Source of the DNA: Lysobacter sp. | Lineage (GTDB): Bacteria > Pseudomonadota > Gammaproteobacteria > Xanthomonadales > Xanthomonadaceae | Assembly (NCBI GenBank): GCA_008015835.1 | Contig: SSGH01000007.1 | Location: 370,516 to 434,515 of the forward strand | DNA length: 64,000 bases | Reading direction: 5' to 3' | In this document: positions 38,155-47,539 of the stretch, piece after piece | Position numbering within the stretch: the stretch's first letter is position 1 | Layout of the letters: every line of letters starts with the position of its first letter | Translations under genes and position numbers: made by a program | Notes under the pieces: model-generated | The model's database searches: none | The model's input: only the letters and a program-made list of their open reading frames with translations | Told to the model about the DNA's origin: nothing

Positions 38155-39963
38155 TCAGCGGATACGCCGCTTCAACTCCCCGATCAATTCCGACACTTCG
38201 CTCGGCGACAGCTTGGCGAACCGCTCCGGCAGCAGGCTGCGGCGCGAGGATTCCTGCACCGCCAACAATTCCATCATCTGAATGGTGTCGGCGTGCTGCG
38301 GCGGGATGAAGTCGGCGATGGCCTGCTGGACGTGCGCCACGCCGAAGGTCGCGCCTTCGTTGCGGGCGATGTCGAGCGCGAGCAACGCGACGGCTTCGAG
38401 ATCGGCATTGGAATAACCGTCCAGCGCCGACAGCGCATCGGTCAGCGCGGCGCCGGCATCGTCGGGCAAGGCGGCGCCGTTGCGTTTCAGAATCGCGCCG
38501 ACGATGCGCAGGCGATCTTCCGGGTTGTCGGCGTAGAAGAACGGGATTTTGCGATCCAAACGTCCCGGGCGTTTGATGTCCACGTCGAGTTTGTCGGGAC
38601 GGTTGGTCATCAGAATCGTCAGCACATGCCCGCGATTGGCCGGGTCGGACATGAAGTCCTTGATCCGCGCGATCACGCGCGACGACGTGCCGCCGTCGGT
38701 TTCGCCGCCCTCACCGCCGCCGCCGAAGCTGCGGTCGCCTTCGTCGATGACCAGCGCGATCGGGCTCATCGCGCGCACGATGCTGAGCACGCGTTCGAGA
38801 TTGGATTCGGTGGAGCCGACCCATTTCGAGCGAAAATTCTTCAGCACCACGCCCGGCAAACCCGCTTCTTTCAAGAACGCCTTGATCACAAAGGTTTTGC
38901 CCACGCCCATCGGACCGACCGCGAGCAGGCCCATCGGCGCGAGGCGACGGTCGCCGGTCTTGATGGTCGCGGCGATCTTCATCAACTCTTGTTTAATCTG
39001 ATCGTAACCGCCGACCGCGTCTAGACCGTAACCGGTGTCGAGAAATTCGATCAAATCGCCGCAGGTGCGTTCCAGAATCTCCCGTTTGCGCGTACCGATG
39101 ATCGCGAGCATCGCGTCGACCGGGTTCTCTTTCGTCGCGGGCGCGTTCTGGCCGAGAATCAAGAACGCGATCTCTTCGCGGGTTTTTCCGGCGGTCACGC
39201 CCGCATACATTTCCGCGCGCTGTTTGGCGTCCGGCGCATCGCCCAGCAACTGCATCGCTAAGGCCTTGCGCTCGTCTTCGGGCAAGCCGGCGGCGGGACG
39301 CTCGGCCACGATGCTGTCGATTTCGAGCAGACGCAAACCGGCGGTGTGTTTCGCGACCAGCGCGCGTTGATCGGCCGGCATATGCGGCGCGGATTGCGCG
39401 ACCAGCGTGGCGCGCGCCGCTTCGTCGGGCAGCGGCACTCCGATCGCGGCGATGCGCGGGTTCGTGTTGAGCGAAGGATGCAGTTCGGCGAGCGATGCGC
39501 ACAGGAGCACCACGATGTGATTGCGCTGCAGCAGCAGACCGCTGAGCGACCAATCGTGGAAAATTTCGAGCAGGCCGCGTTCGTCGGTGCTGAGGAACGT
39601 GGTTTCGGCGTTCGGCACTAAATCGCCCGCATGCGGCAGCACCAACGCGACGCCTTCCGAGGCGCGCATTTTCGTTTCGAGAAAACCCAGATTCGCCAGC
39701 AGCGTTTCGCCCGCTTCCACGGTTTTTCCTTGCGGGCCGTATTGCTTCAATCCGGCGTGGCGCAACGCCAATTCGTAGCGCTGCGGTTTGGCGGCGAGTA
39801 CGGCCGTATGCAGGAATTCCACGAACGGCAGCAGTTTGCCGTCGTGCGGCACGCCGTCGTGGACGTTGCCGTGCAGCAGGAACAATCCCGCTTCGCCGGC
39901 CAGATAGCGGCGTTTGAGTTCGTCGGCCCAGGCGGGCAAGGCGGCGGTAACGAGCGTGGTCAT
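38155..39963 (-). CDS. AAA ATPase, last gene of the envelope operon
   Basis: The protein is 602 residues. The N-terminal half (1-300) is an unfamiliar helical region starting MTTLVTAALPAWADELKRRY. The AAA module (about 320-540) has Walker A GPMGVGKT near 350, Walker B ALVIDEGDRSF near 402, and arginine-finger and sensor regions (MTNRPDKLDVDIKRPGRLDR). A glycine-rich insert (GGGGEGGETDGGTS) follows Walker B. It is cytosolic. Its place behind a PspA gene in one transcription unit suggests that it remodels PspA or membrane complexes; this is inference from known AAA-ESCRT-III-like partnerships. Confidence 0.82.
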   Translation of the reverse strand: MTTLVTAALPAWADELKRRYLAGEAGLFLLHGNVHDGVPHDGKLLPFVEFLHTAVLAAKPQRYELALRHAGLKQYGPQGKTVEAGETLLANLGFLETKMRASEGVALVLPHAGDLVPNAETTFLSTDERGLLEIFHDWSLSGLLLQRNHIVVLLCASLAELHPSLNTNPRIAAIGVPLPDEAARATLVAQSAPHMPADQRALVAKHTAGLRLLEIDSIVAERPAAGLPEDERKALAMQLLGDAPDAKQRAEMYAGVTAGKTREEIAFLILGQNAPATKENPVDAMLAIIGTRKREILERTCGDLIEFLDTGYGLDAVGGYDQIKQELMKIAATIKTGDRRLAPMGLLAVGPMGVGKTFVIKAFLKEAGLPGVVLKNFRSKWVGSTESNLERVLSIVRAMSPIALVIDEGDRSFGGGGEGGETDGGTSSRVIARIKDFMSDPANRGHVLTILMTNRPDKLDVDIKRPGRLDRKIPFFYADNPEDRLRIVGAILKRNGAALPDDAGAALTDALSALDGYSNADLEAVALLALDIARNEGATFGVAHVQQAIADFIPPQHADTIQMMELLAVQESSRRSLLPERFAKLSPSEVSELIGELKRRIR

Positions 39964-39999
39964 GCGTGAAAGTCCTGTGGGAGCGTGCGGCGCGACGGA

Positions 40000-40713
40000 T
40001 CAGCGCGCGGGTTTACGGCATAAACGCAGATTGAAGCGCGTCGCGTCGAGAATGGGCTGGTAGGCGTGGCGCTCGGCCAACCAACCGTCGATTTCGATTT
40101 TATCGTCCGGCGTGGCCGCGTCTTTCGCCAGCGGTTCGAGCGTACGCAAGCAGCCGGCGCGGTCGCCGCGTTTGTATTGCGTGATCGCGACATCGTTCAG
40201 CAGTTCGCCGCGCTCTAACCAATGCAGGGTTTTCGCGCAGCGCTCGGGCAGCGGCGACAGCAGCGCGTAAGCACGGTCGTATCGTTTACGGTCGTATTCT
40301 TGCTTGAAAGCGTTGCGGGTCTTCGCGCGCGACGCATCGTCGCAGCCGGGCGCGACGGCGAGATACTCGCCCACGAACCAGGCGCGCGCGCCGCAAAAAT
40401 AGCGGCAGCTTTCGCCGGCTTCGACGGCGATGCCCTGCGCGGTCGGCGCGAAATCGACGACGCAGTCGGGCTCGTCGGCGTAGGTCGCGAGCGTGGCGCG
40501 GCCGTTCGCGATCTGGCCCTCCACTTCGCACATATGCGCGTTCGCGCCCAGCGCGAACAGCGAAAACGCCCGCTGCCCGTCCTTCGGCGCGGCGACGGTC
40601 AATCGCCCCCAACCGCCCTCGGCGATGTAGTCGCCGGGGGCGAAGGTCGGCTCCGCCGCGCGCGCCGATACGGACGCGAGCAAGGCGACGATGAGCGTGA
40701 CGACGACGCGCAT
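40000..40713 (-). CDS. Exported protein of unknown function
   Basis: The protein is 237 residues with a Sec signal (MRVVVTLIVALLASVSARA). The first half resembles a small beta domain (PGDYIAEGGWGRLTVAAPKD) with paired cysteines (HMCEVEG, PDCVVDF, ESCRYFCGA). The second half is helical, with a TPR-like region (RYDRAYALLSPLPERCAKTL). A good AAGGAG precedes the ATG. It stands between the AAA and PspA genes in the envelope operon, so a periplasmic part in that system is likely. The family is not recognised. Confidence 0.72.
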   Translation of the reverse strand: MRVVVTLIVALLASVSARAAEPTFAPGDYIAEGGWGRLTVAAPKDGQRAFSLFALGANAHMCEVEGQIANGRATLATYADEPDCVVDFAPTAQGIAVEAGESCRYFCGARAWFVGEYLAVAPGCDDASRAKTRNAFKQEYDRKRYDRAYALLSPLPERCAKTLHWLERGELLNDVAITQYKRGDRAGCLRTLEPLAKDAATPDDKIEIDGWLAERHAYQPILDATRFNLRLCRKPAR

Positions 40714-40829
40714 ACGAACTCCTTCGCGAAGCGGTCTTGAGCGGAGCGACGGAAGCGGGATGCGTCTGCCGCAAGCGCGTCCGCGACGACGTCGCGCGCC
40801 CGGTCGTGCGACGCGGGCGCGCGGGGCGA

Positions 40830-41531
40830 TCAGATCGTGCGGTCGGCGCCGGCGGCCTGGCCGGCGCGTTCTTTCTTCAGCGCTTCGAGCTTGGCGCGCG
40901 CGGTGGCCTTGCTGCTGCCGGCCTGCAGCGCCTTCAGACGAACGTCCAAATCCGATTCGCGCAATTCGTCGCCGAGCTTGGCCTTCGCGATGGTGTCTTT
41001 GATGCCGGTGCGCACGTTCTCGAGCGCGCGCAGTTCGGCGTCGACCGACAGGCCTTCCAACTGGTCGTTGATGCGCGTGCGGGCCTGCGCGCTCTGCATC
41101 TTGGCGAGCATGCGGTCTTTCTCGGACTTCAGCTTGGCGATCTCGCCCTTCACTTCGGTCAGCGCGTTCTTCGCGGTATCGACATCCTTTTCGGCCGCTT
41201 CCAGTTCGGCGTCGAGCGAGGCGATTTCGGCGTCGATCGCTTCTTTGCGTTCGATCAGTTCGACGGCCAAATCGTCCTGGCCGGTGGCCATCGCCTGTTC
41301 GAGCATGGCGCTGAGTTCTTTCTGCTGCGCCTGCGCTTTCTGCAGCCGATCGGCCGCGTCTTCGCGCAGGCGAATCAAGCCGGCGGTCGCGTTCTTGAGC
41401 TTGTTGTATTTCTCGACCATCGTGTTGATCGCGTTTTCGTAGGCGATCTCCGGGTGCTGCTGTTCCAGCCCGGTCACGAAAAGCGACAGGAAGCCGCGCA
41501 CGAGATTGGCCAGTCGGCTGAAAATGTTCAT
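40830..41531 (-). CDS. PspA/IM30-family membrane-protecting protein
   Basis: The protein is 233 residues, almost fully coiled coil ([60 protein letters not shown]). The amphipathic N-terminal helix [19 protein letters not shown] is typical of PspA-like proteins that bind stressed inner membrane and form ESCRT-III-like assemblies. The start has AGGAGA. In this operon there is no PspF/PspB/PspC. Its partners are the AAA ATPase, a TM protein and an ABC importer, a different arrangement from the enterobacterial phage-shock operon. Confidence 0.85.
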   Translation of the reverse strand: MNIFSRLANLVRGFLSLFVTGLEQQHPEIAYENAINTMVEKYNKLKNATAGLIRLREDAADRLQKAQAQQKELSAMLEQAMATGQDDLAVELIERKEAIDAEIASLDAELEAAEKDVDTAKNALTEVKGEIAKLKSEKDRMLAKMQSAQARTRINDQLEGLSVDAELRALENVRTGIKDTIAKAKLGDELRESDLDVRLKALQAGSSKATARAKLEALKKERAGQAAGADRTI

Positions 41532-41586
41532 GGAAGTCTCCTAGGGACGGCTTTCTGGGTGTTGTGGATACTGAGCGTTCGACGAT

Positions 41587-42471
41587 TCATTTCGCGGTGC
41601 GCGCGGCCTGCCGCGCGGCGCGGGCCTGCGCGCCTTGCGCGCCGGTCTTGAAGTACTCGCTGTCGAGATCGTTCTGCGATAGCTCCAGCTCGATGTCCTC
41701 TTCCAACTGCAGGCGCGACAGCGATTCGCCGAGCTTGGAGCCGAGCGAGCTGGAATACGGGCTGGCGACGACGATCTGGTAGATCTCCTCCACTTGATCG
41801 GGCAGCGACACCAGGGCCGCTTCGATCGACATACGGCGGGCGGCGAGCTTGTCGTGACGCTGTTTGATCGCGGCGTAATCGTCGTGCGCCATTTTCAGCA
41901 GTTTGTAACGCGGGTCGTTCTCTTCCACGGCGTCCAACGCGTTGCGCGCTTCGCGCAGACGACGGTCGAGCGTGGCTTCCTCGCCGTTGCGAAGACGCTC
42001 TTTGATGGTCACTTCCGCCAGCCACAGCGCGAGGAAATCGACCGAGGCCTTGTCGACGCGTTCGGCGTCGTCGTACGACAACTGGCTGCTGGCTTCGCCG
42101 GCGATGCGATAGAGCACGTTCGCGCGTTCGACGATGACCTGATATTTCTGCCACTTCTCCATGCCGGAGACGCGCTCCAGGCCGCCGTGCAGGCCGAACA
42201 ATTCGTGCTGCAACTGCGCGCGTCGCGCGTCGATCGCGGCGCGGCGCGTTTGCCGGTCCACTTTGCTGCGGAAACTCGGCAAATCCGGCACCACCAGCGC
42301 GGCCAGCACTTGCACCGCGCCCAGCACCACCAAGGCGCCCGCCGCGCCGACCATGCCGGCCGGGAACGACGCGATGGCGGCCGCCAAACCGCCGCCGAGC
42401 AGCGTGGTGACGTTGGTTTGACTGGTGAGCCAAGCGCGCAGGTAGCTCACCGGTTTCGGCGCTTTGTCCAT
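41587..42471 (-). CDS. Membrane-anchored coiled-coil protein of the envelope operon
   Basis: The protein is 294 residues. Two adjacent hydrophobic segments (about 22-60; GGGLAAAIASFPAGMVGAAG) form a hairpin or double TM, and the rest is a long cytosolic helical region (KVDRQTRRAAIDARRAQLQH, KLLKMAHDDYAAIKQRHDKL). No enzyme motifs are seen. Its place between the ABC ATPase and PspA suggests a membrane receptor for PspA or the AAA protein; this is inference. The ribosome-binding site is weak. Confidence 0.75.
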   Translation of the reverse strand: MDKAPKPVSYLRAWLTSQTNVTTLLGGGLAAAIASFPAGMVGAAGALVVLGAVQVLAALVVPDLPSFRSKVDRQTRRAAIDARRAQLQHELFGLHGGLERVSGMEKWQKYQVIVERANVLYRIAGEASSQLSYDDAERVDKASVDFLALWLAEVTIKERLRNGEEATLDRRLREARNALDAVEENDPRYKLLKMAHDDYAAIKQRHDKLAARRMSIEAALVSLPDQVEEIYQIVVASPYSSSLGSKLGESLSRLQLEEDIELELSQNDLDSEYFKTGAQGAQARAARQAARTAK

Positions 42472-42529
42472 GCGTCAGTTCGCCATGCTCGGTTCGCGGC
42501 GCGTCATCGTGATGCCCGGTTCGCCGCGT

Positions 42530-43432
42530 TCAGACGGTCACGCGGACGTTGCCGCGGCCGGTGGTCTGATGCAAACGGCTGAGGATGCGCTGCTCCAGCG
42601 CCACCGCTTCGGGCATGCGCAGCCAACCGCCGTCGCGCGGCTTCGGCGTGCGGATCTCGAAATCGTCGGCGACGCGCGCCGGCTGCGTGGACAGCACCAC
42701 CACGCGATCGCCGAGCAACAAGGCCTCGGTCACGTCGTGGGTGACGAACACGATCAAGCACGGATGCTCGCGATACAGATCGACCAGCAAACGCTGCATG
42801 CCTTCGCGGGTCTGCGCATCCAGCGCGCCGAAGGGTTCGTCCATCAGCAGGATGCGCGGCTTGAGCACCAGCGCGCGCGCCAAGGCGATGCGTTGGTTCT
42901 GGCCGCCGGACAACTGGCTCGGGCGCAGCTTCGCTTTATCGGCCAAACCCACGGCGTCGAGCATGTGCATGATCTTGTCGTGGCGTTCGGCCTTCGGCAC
43001 GCGATCGCGCCACAGTTTCAAGCGGAACGGGAACCCGACGTTGTCGTAGACGCTGAGGTCCGGGCGATTGGCGTAACGCTGGAACACCATCACCGAATCG
43101 TCGTGGGCGTCGTCGCAGGGCGCGCCGTCGATCAGGATCGTGCCGCTGGTGGGCATCACCTGATTCTGCGGACGCACGCCGCCCATCATGTACAGCAGCG
43201 TGCTTTTGCCGCAGCCCGACGGGCCGAGCAGCATATTGATGCTGGGGCCGACGAAATCGAGCGACAACTCGTCGATGATCCGGTTCACGCCGCCCTCGGG
43301 CCGCGGGAATTCCTGCACGATGCGGTCGAGCGAAATTTTGGCCGGCGCGGCGCCGCTCGCGGACGCGGCGACGGGCGCCGTCGAGGTCGAGGTCGTGGTC
43401 GTGGTCGAGGCCGGGGTCGTGGGCGCGCTCAT
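42530..43432 (-). CDS. ABC transporter ATP-binding protein (nitrate/sulfonate/taurine type)
   Basis: The protein is 300 residues. A low-complexity Thr/Ser/Ala N-terminus encoded by repeated GTCGAGG units precedes the ABC domain. The motifs are Walker A GPSGCGKST, signature LSGGQNQRIALARAL, Walker B ILLMDEPFGALD and the switch THDVTEALLL. The family matches SsuB/TauB/NrtD-type importers. It overlaps the permease stop by 4 bases (ATGA), so the two are coupled. Confidence 0.9.
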   Translation of the reverse strand: MSAPTTPASTTTTTSTSTAPVAASASGAAPAKISLDRIVQEFPRPEGGVNRIIDELSLDFVGPSINMLLGPSGCGKSTLLYMMGGVRPQNQVMPTSGTILIDGAPCDDAHDDSVMVFQRYANRPDLSVYDNVGFPFRLKLWRDRVPKAERHDKIMHMLDAVGLADKAKLRPSQLSGGQNQRIALARALVLKPRILLMDEPFGALDAQTREGMQRLLVDLYREHPCLIVFVTHDVTEALLLGDRVVVLSTQPARVADDFEIRTPKPRDGGWLRMPEAVALEQRILSRLHQTTGRGNVRVTV

Positions 43433-44226
43433 GTCTGGGTCTCCCACGGGTACATCCGACGTTTGAACGCGCGCATCACTTGGTAGGTGACGAGCGCCAA
43501 CGCGATGATGACGGCGATGCCGGCGAACACTTGGTCCATCGCGCTGAAGCGGCGCGCGTTCTGGATGAGCTGGCCCAGGCCCACTTCCGCGTTCACGTAC
43601 TCGGCGACGGTGATGTAGGTCCACATCACCGACACCGCGACGATGATGCCGTCGGCGATGCGCGGCATCGCGATCGGCACCACGGCATGACGGATGCATT
43701 CCCACGGCGTGGCGCCGAGATCGCGCGCGCCGATCCAATGGCTTTGCGGCACGGCTTGGATGGCGTCGCGCACCATCGGCACCAAGTACACGACGGCGCC
43801 GAGGAACAAGAACGTCACCTTCATCACTTCGCCGATGCCCAGCCACATCACCAGGATCGGCAACAGCGCGACCACCGGCGCGGAGCGGAACGGATCGATC
43901 AGCGGCGAGAGCACGGCGTTGAGCCGCGCCGAAGCGCCCATCAAGATGCCCAACGGCACGCCGACGGCCACCACCAGCACGCCGGCCATCGCCACGCGCG
44001 CGGTGGACCACAAGGTCGCGTCGAGCAGCATGCTCTTGCCGTCGTGCCAGGCGAGATACGCGAACGCTTTCGTCACCGCGAGCGGCGACGGCAGTTTGTT
44101 CGGGCTGATCCAGCCGCTGGCGCTCAGGCCCCACCACGCCAACAGGACGAACGCGATGCCGGCGAAGCCGAGCTGGTGCCGCAGCCGTCCGGGCAGGACG
44201 GCGTACGGATTCCACGATTGCGACAT
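43429..44226 (-). CDS. ABC transporter permease (BPD_transp_1 type)
   Basis: The membrane protein is 265 residues with about six TM segments (first LGFAGIAFVLLAWWGLSASG). The EAA-loop motif near IGARDLGATPWECIRHAVVP couples it to the ATPase. It has the SsuC/TauC-like plan. Its ATG overlaps the TAA of the upstream substrate-binding gene by one base and its stop overlaps the ATPase start by four, showing a tight importer operon. Confidence 0.9.
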   Translation of the reverse strand: MSQSWNPYAVLPGRLRHQLGFAGIAFVLLAWWGLSASGWISPNKLPSPLAVTKAFAYLAWHDGKSMLLDATLWSTARVAMAGVLVVAVGVPLGILMGASARLNAVLSPLIDPFRSAPVVALLPILVMWLGIGEVMKVTFLFLGAVVYLVPMVRDAIQAVPQSHWIGARDLGATPWECIRHAVVPIAMPRIADGIIVAVSVMWTYITVAEYVNAEVGLGQLIQNARRFSAMDQVFAGIAVIIALALVTYQVMRAFKRRMYPWETQT

Positions 44227-45896
44227 TATTCGCGCGCTCCGAACACGGCGATGCGGGTCGAACGGTTCATTTCGCGGCACGCCTCGATGCCCACGCCCTC
44301 GGTTTCGGGCGCGTTTTCGTTGCACAGCGGCTTACGCGAACCGTTGCCGACGATCTTGAAGCGCTCGCGCGGGAACTCCCACTGCTTCGACAGGTAGTCC
44401 ACCACCGCTTCGGCGCGGGCCTGCGACAGCCGTTCGTTGATCGCGGCGTTGCCGGTGCTGTCGGTGTTACCGCTGATCTCGAAGTAGGCGGTGCCGTTGT
44501 TCTCGATGAACGGCACCATTTCGGTGTCTATGGTGCGCTCGGCGCGCTTGGTCAACGCCGACTGGCCGCTGCCGAAGTTCACGGTCACCGGCTTGGTCAC
44601 TTCGGCCGGCGCCTGCACCGCTTGTTCGCGCTCGGCGACGGTGAAGGTCTCGGCGGGTTTCTCCGCTTCGGCCTGCGCCGCCGTGCTGGCGTCGTACAGC
44701 GCCTTGATGAAGCGCGTATCGAAGCTTTGGCTGGGGTCGATGACCGGCGATTTCGGGTTCGCCAGCGCGCCGGCTTCGCGATAGATCTGATCGAAGCGCT
44801 GATACACGCGCGCGTAGTGGTTCGTGCCGCCGGACAGGCCGAGGATGCGCGCGTTGTCGGCGACGCCGGTCCACAGCAGGTTGTCGAACAGCTTCTTCAC
44901 GAACGGCTTGCCTTCGTCCTTCGCCAGAAGGGTGAAGAACTCTTCGGTCTTCACCAGCGCCTCGACCGCGGCGTCGGGGTCGGCCTTGGCCGCGTCCACG
45001 CCTTTCATCCAGCCGTTGACGAGTTTCTGCACCGCGTCGCGGCCCTGGGCGTCGTCGAGCACGCGCTGATCGCAGACGATCACGTCGAAGATCAGGTTCG
45101 AAGCGGTTTTGGTCGAATAGATCACGCGGCTCTTGGTGGAGCGGATCGCCAGCGACAGGTCGGGATCCCACAGCACGGCGGCGTCGACGCTGCCGGATTC
45201 CAGCGCCGCGCGCACGCCCGCGAGGCCGTCTTCGGCGTTGATGAACACGTACTCCACGCTTTGCTTCTTGCGCGCGGACAGCGACGAGTTGTCGATGGCG
45301 TCGATGGTCATGCCGTGCGACGGCGTGAACTGCAGCATCGCGACCTTGCGGCCGGCCAAGTCTTCGACCGTACGGATCGCCGGATTATTGGTGATGATGG
45401 CGTCGGCGCCGCGGGTGTTGTCGACGATCATCACCGCCTTAGCGTCGTGGCCGCTGTTGCGCAGGTTCGGCTGTTCCTGCGCCCAGAAATCCGACGTACG
45501 CCAAATGCACTGCGCGGTGCCGGCCTCGAACACGGTGGAGATGGTCGGCAGGTCGTCTTGGATGACGAACTCGACGTTCAAGCCTTCCTTGTCGAACAGC
45601 GAGCCCGGCTGAGTCTTCAGGCTTTGGCCGTTGGCGACCAGCGCCGGGGCGTAGCCGTGGAAGCTCACGATGCTGACTTTGAGCGGATTGTCGGCCGAGC
45701 CCAGCGGGCCGTCGCCTTTCCCGAGCGCAGGGCCGGGTTGCGCGGCGGGCTTGCCGTCGGCGGTGGCGGTGACGGCCACGTCTTCGCCGGCGTCGGGCTT
45801 ACGGTTCTTGTAGAGATTCCACAGCACGGAGCCGGCGCCCGCCAGCACGATCGCGCCGATCAGCAGCTTGGCGAACGGGGTGAGTTTGACGGCCAT
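44226..45896 (-). CDS. Substrate-binding protein fused to a C-terminal OmpA peptidoglycan-binding domain
   Basis: The protein is 556 residues. It has an N-terminal uncleaved TM (about 8-27; FAKLLIGAIVLAGAGSVLWN) and a periplasmic NMT1/SsuA-like substrate-binding domain (about 70-400; VSIVSFHGYAPALVANGQSL, KVAMLQFTPSHGMTIDAIDN). After a linker comes an OmpA-like domain (about 430-556; VNFGSGQSALTKRAERTIDT, GNTDSTGNAAINERLSQARA). The binding protein is thus held at both the inner membrane and the peptidoglycan, unlike free or lipid-anchored binding proteins. The ligand is unknown. The ribosome-binding site is AGGAG. Confidence 0.87.
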   Translation of the reverse strand: MAVKLTPFAKLLIGAIVLAGAGSVLWNLYKNRKPDAGEDVAVTATADGKPAAQPGPALGKGDGPLGSADNPLKVSIVSFHGYAPALVANGQSLKTQPGSLFDKEGLNVEFVIQDDLPTISTVFEAGTAQCIWRTSDFWAQEQPNLRNSGHDAKAVMIVDNTRGADAIITNNPAIRTVEDLAGRKVAMLQFTPSHGMTIDAIDNSSLSARKKQSVEYVFINAEDGLAGVRAALESGSVDAAVLWDPDLSLAIRSTKSRVIYSTKTASNLIFDVIVCDQRVLDDAQGRDAVQKLVNGWMKGVDAAKADPDAAVEALVKTEEFFTLLAKDEGKPFVKKLFDNLLWTGVADNARILGLSGGTNHYARVYQRFDQIYREAGALANPKSPVIDPSQSFDTRFIKALYDASTAAQAEAEKPAETFTVAEREQAVQAPAEVTKPVTVNFGSGQSALTKRAERTIDTEMVPFIENNGTAYFEISGNTDSTGNAAINERLSQARAEAVVDYLSKQWEFPRERFKIVGNGSRKPLCNENAPETEGVGIEACREMNRSTRIAVFGARE

Positions 45897-46046
45897 GAAG
45901 CACTCCTAAAAGTCGAACGATGTGGGGGTCGCGAATTGCGGGGAGGAATCGCTTACGGGAACGGTGCGGGCGAACGCGGCGCGGCGAAGCATCGGCCGCT
46001 TGCGCCGACCTGCGCGCCGTTCGAGAAAGCCCTGTTCAAGAACGGA

Positions 46047-46784
46047 TCAAGCCTTCGCACCCGGACGGAACTGCGCGACCAACTCCTCCAGGTTGAGGAT
46101 GGTCGCGTCGATCCGCAGGGTTTCGCGCTGCAGCGCGGCCTTGGCCGATTCCGACTGCGACTGCAGCTTGGCGACTTCCGCCGCGGTGCTGCCGACCGCG
46201 TCCTGAATCTGCGCTTCGAGCGCGGCGATCTGTTCGCGCAGCGCGGCGACCGCGCCGTCGCGGTCGCTTTCGAGCGCGGCGATGCGTTCGCGATTGCTCT
46301 GGCCGATGTTCTCGGCGATAGCCTTCAGCGCCTGCTGATGCCCGCGCAGCGCCAAGACCTTGGCGTCGGCATCGGCGAGCACATGATCCATCGACCAGGT
46401 TTCGTCGGCCACGTCCATCGCGGTGATGGCGGCGCGGCGGGTGGTCGGGTCCAGCGTGCGCAGGCCTTCCACCAGCTTCATTAAGCGCTCGACCGGAAAC
46501 GCGGCGACGGCCACGCCCTGGCGCGCGTAGATCTCGCCGAGGTCGAGGCCTTCCTCGATCGCGACCGTGGTTTCCGGCGTCGAGGCGACATCGGCGGGCG
46601 CGGCGCTCTCGGCGGCGGCGGGCGCACGGCCGCGCGAGGACGCGGGCGCGTCGGCTTCGGCGGCGCGTCGGATCAAGGCATCCAGATCGTCGTCGCCGCC
46701 GCCCACGGTGGACGGCGCGACGGACTCGGCGTCGGTCCGCTCGATCAGCCGGGCCGCTTCGAGAATCTTCTTCAATGTCGCCAT
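46047..46784 (-). CDS. Coiled-coil protein, first gene of the envelope operon
   Basis: The protein is 245 residues starting MATLKKILEAARLIERTDAE after GGGGAG. It has a disordered Ala/Ser/Pro stretch (about 50-70), then a helical region with IYARQGVAVAAFPVERLMKL and a long C-terminal coiled coil (SDRDGAVAALREQIAALEAQ, EVAKLQSQSESAKAALQRET). There is no signal peptide or TM. It is 150 bases upstream of the binding-protein gene. It probably acts as a cytosolic regulator or scaffold for the system; the family is not recognised. Confidence 0.72.
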   Translation of the reverse strand: MATLKKILEAARLIERTDAESVAPSTVGGGDDDLDALIRRAAEADAPASSRGRAPAAAESAAPADVASTPETTVAIEEGLDLGEIYARQGVAVAAFPVERLMKLVEGLRTLDPTTRRAAITAMDVADETWSMDHVLADADAKVLALRGHQQALKAIAENIGQSNRERIAALESDRDGAVAALREQIAALEAQIQDAVGSTAAEVAKLQSQSESAKAALQRETLRIDATILNLEELVAQFRPGAKA

Positions 46785-46938
46785 GGGCTCCCCTGCGCTC
46801 TCGCAGCGTTCAAGAATACGGGATGGGGGCCGAGAAATGCAGCGGACGGAAGGCAGGGGTCGGTCGCACCGGGCCGGTGGAACCGTCGACGGCCGATCGT
46901 GGCGCTTTCGACAAGCGCGGAGAATCGAACCTCTCGGT

Positions 46939-47535
46939 TCAAACGCCTCGGTTCTTGCCCCGCCAAGGCGCGTACCAAGCGCGGATGCGGGCGAGGTCCG
47001 CGTCCATATCGTCGCTGAGGTCGAACGGCTCGCCGATGCCGATGATCTTGTCCGGGTAGTGGAAATACGCCGGAATCACCGGCACGCCGGCGGCTTTGGC
47101 GATTTTCCAAAAGCCAGGTTTCCAGCGCTCGACGTGGCTGCGGGTGCCTTCGGGCGCGATGCCGATCCACAGTTGCGTTTCGTCCTCGAACCGGCGCGCG
47201 ATCTGCTCCACCAAGCCTTTGGCGGCGTCGCGATTGACCTTGATGACGCCCAACCGCCGGAGCACCGGCCCCAGCGGCCACCAGAACAACTGATGCTTGG
47301 CGAAGATGCGCAGGTCCAGGCCCAGCGCGACTTTGGCGGCGAGGCCCCAGATGCCGTCCCAGTTGGACGAATGCGGGGCGCCGATCAGCACCGCCTTGGG
47401 CAAGTCGGGAAACGCGCCGACCATCCGCCAGCCGCCCAAACGCAGCAGGCCGCGCGCGACTCGGCGCGCCAGGGAGTTGGGCGCCACCCGCGGCACCTGC
47501 GGCGGCAAGGTCAAAACGATGTCGTCGGTCGGCAT
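46939..47535 (-). CDS. PlsC-like acyltransferase
   Basis: The protein is 198 residues. The acyltransferase motifs are HSSNWDGIWG (H-x4-D), near residue 55, and IAPEGTRSHVERWKPGFW, near residue 127. These belong to the lysophospholipid acyltransferase superfamily that acts on acyl chains at the inner membrane. It lacks an obvious N-terminal TM, common in short members. The ATG is five bases after the arfB stop, so the two are likely cotranscribed. The substrate is not predictable. Confidence 0.82.
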   Translation of the reverse strand: MPTDDIVLTLPPQVPRVAPNSLARRVARGLLRLGGWRMVGAFPDLPKAVLIGAPHSSNWDGIWGLAAKVALGLDLRIFAKHQLFWWPLGPVLRRLGVIKVNRDAAKGLVEQIARRFEDETQLWIGIAPEGTRSHVERWKPGFWKIAKAAGVPVIPAYFHYPDKIIGIGEPFDLSDDMDADLARIRAWYAPWRGKNRGV

Positions 47536-47539
47536 GCCT

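Noticed and set aside
36221..38281. A 686-codon plus-strand frame opposite the acyl-CoA dehydrogenase
   Set aside because: Shadow frame; composition is biased and no start signal is present.
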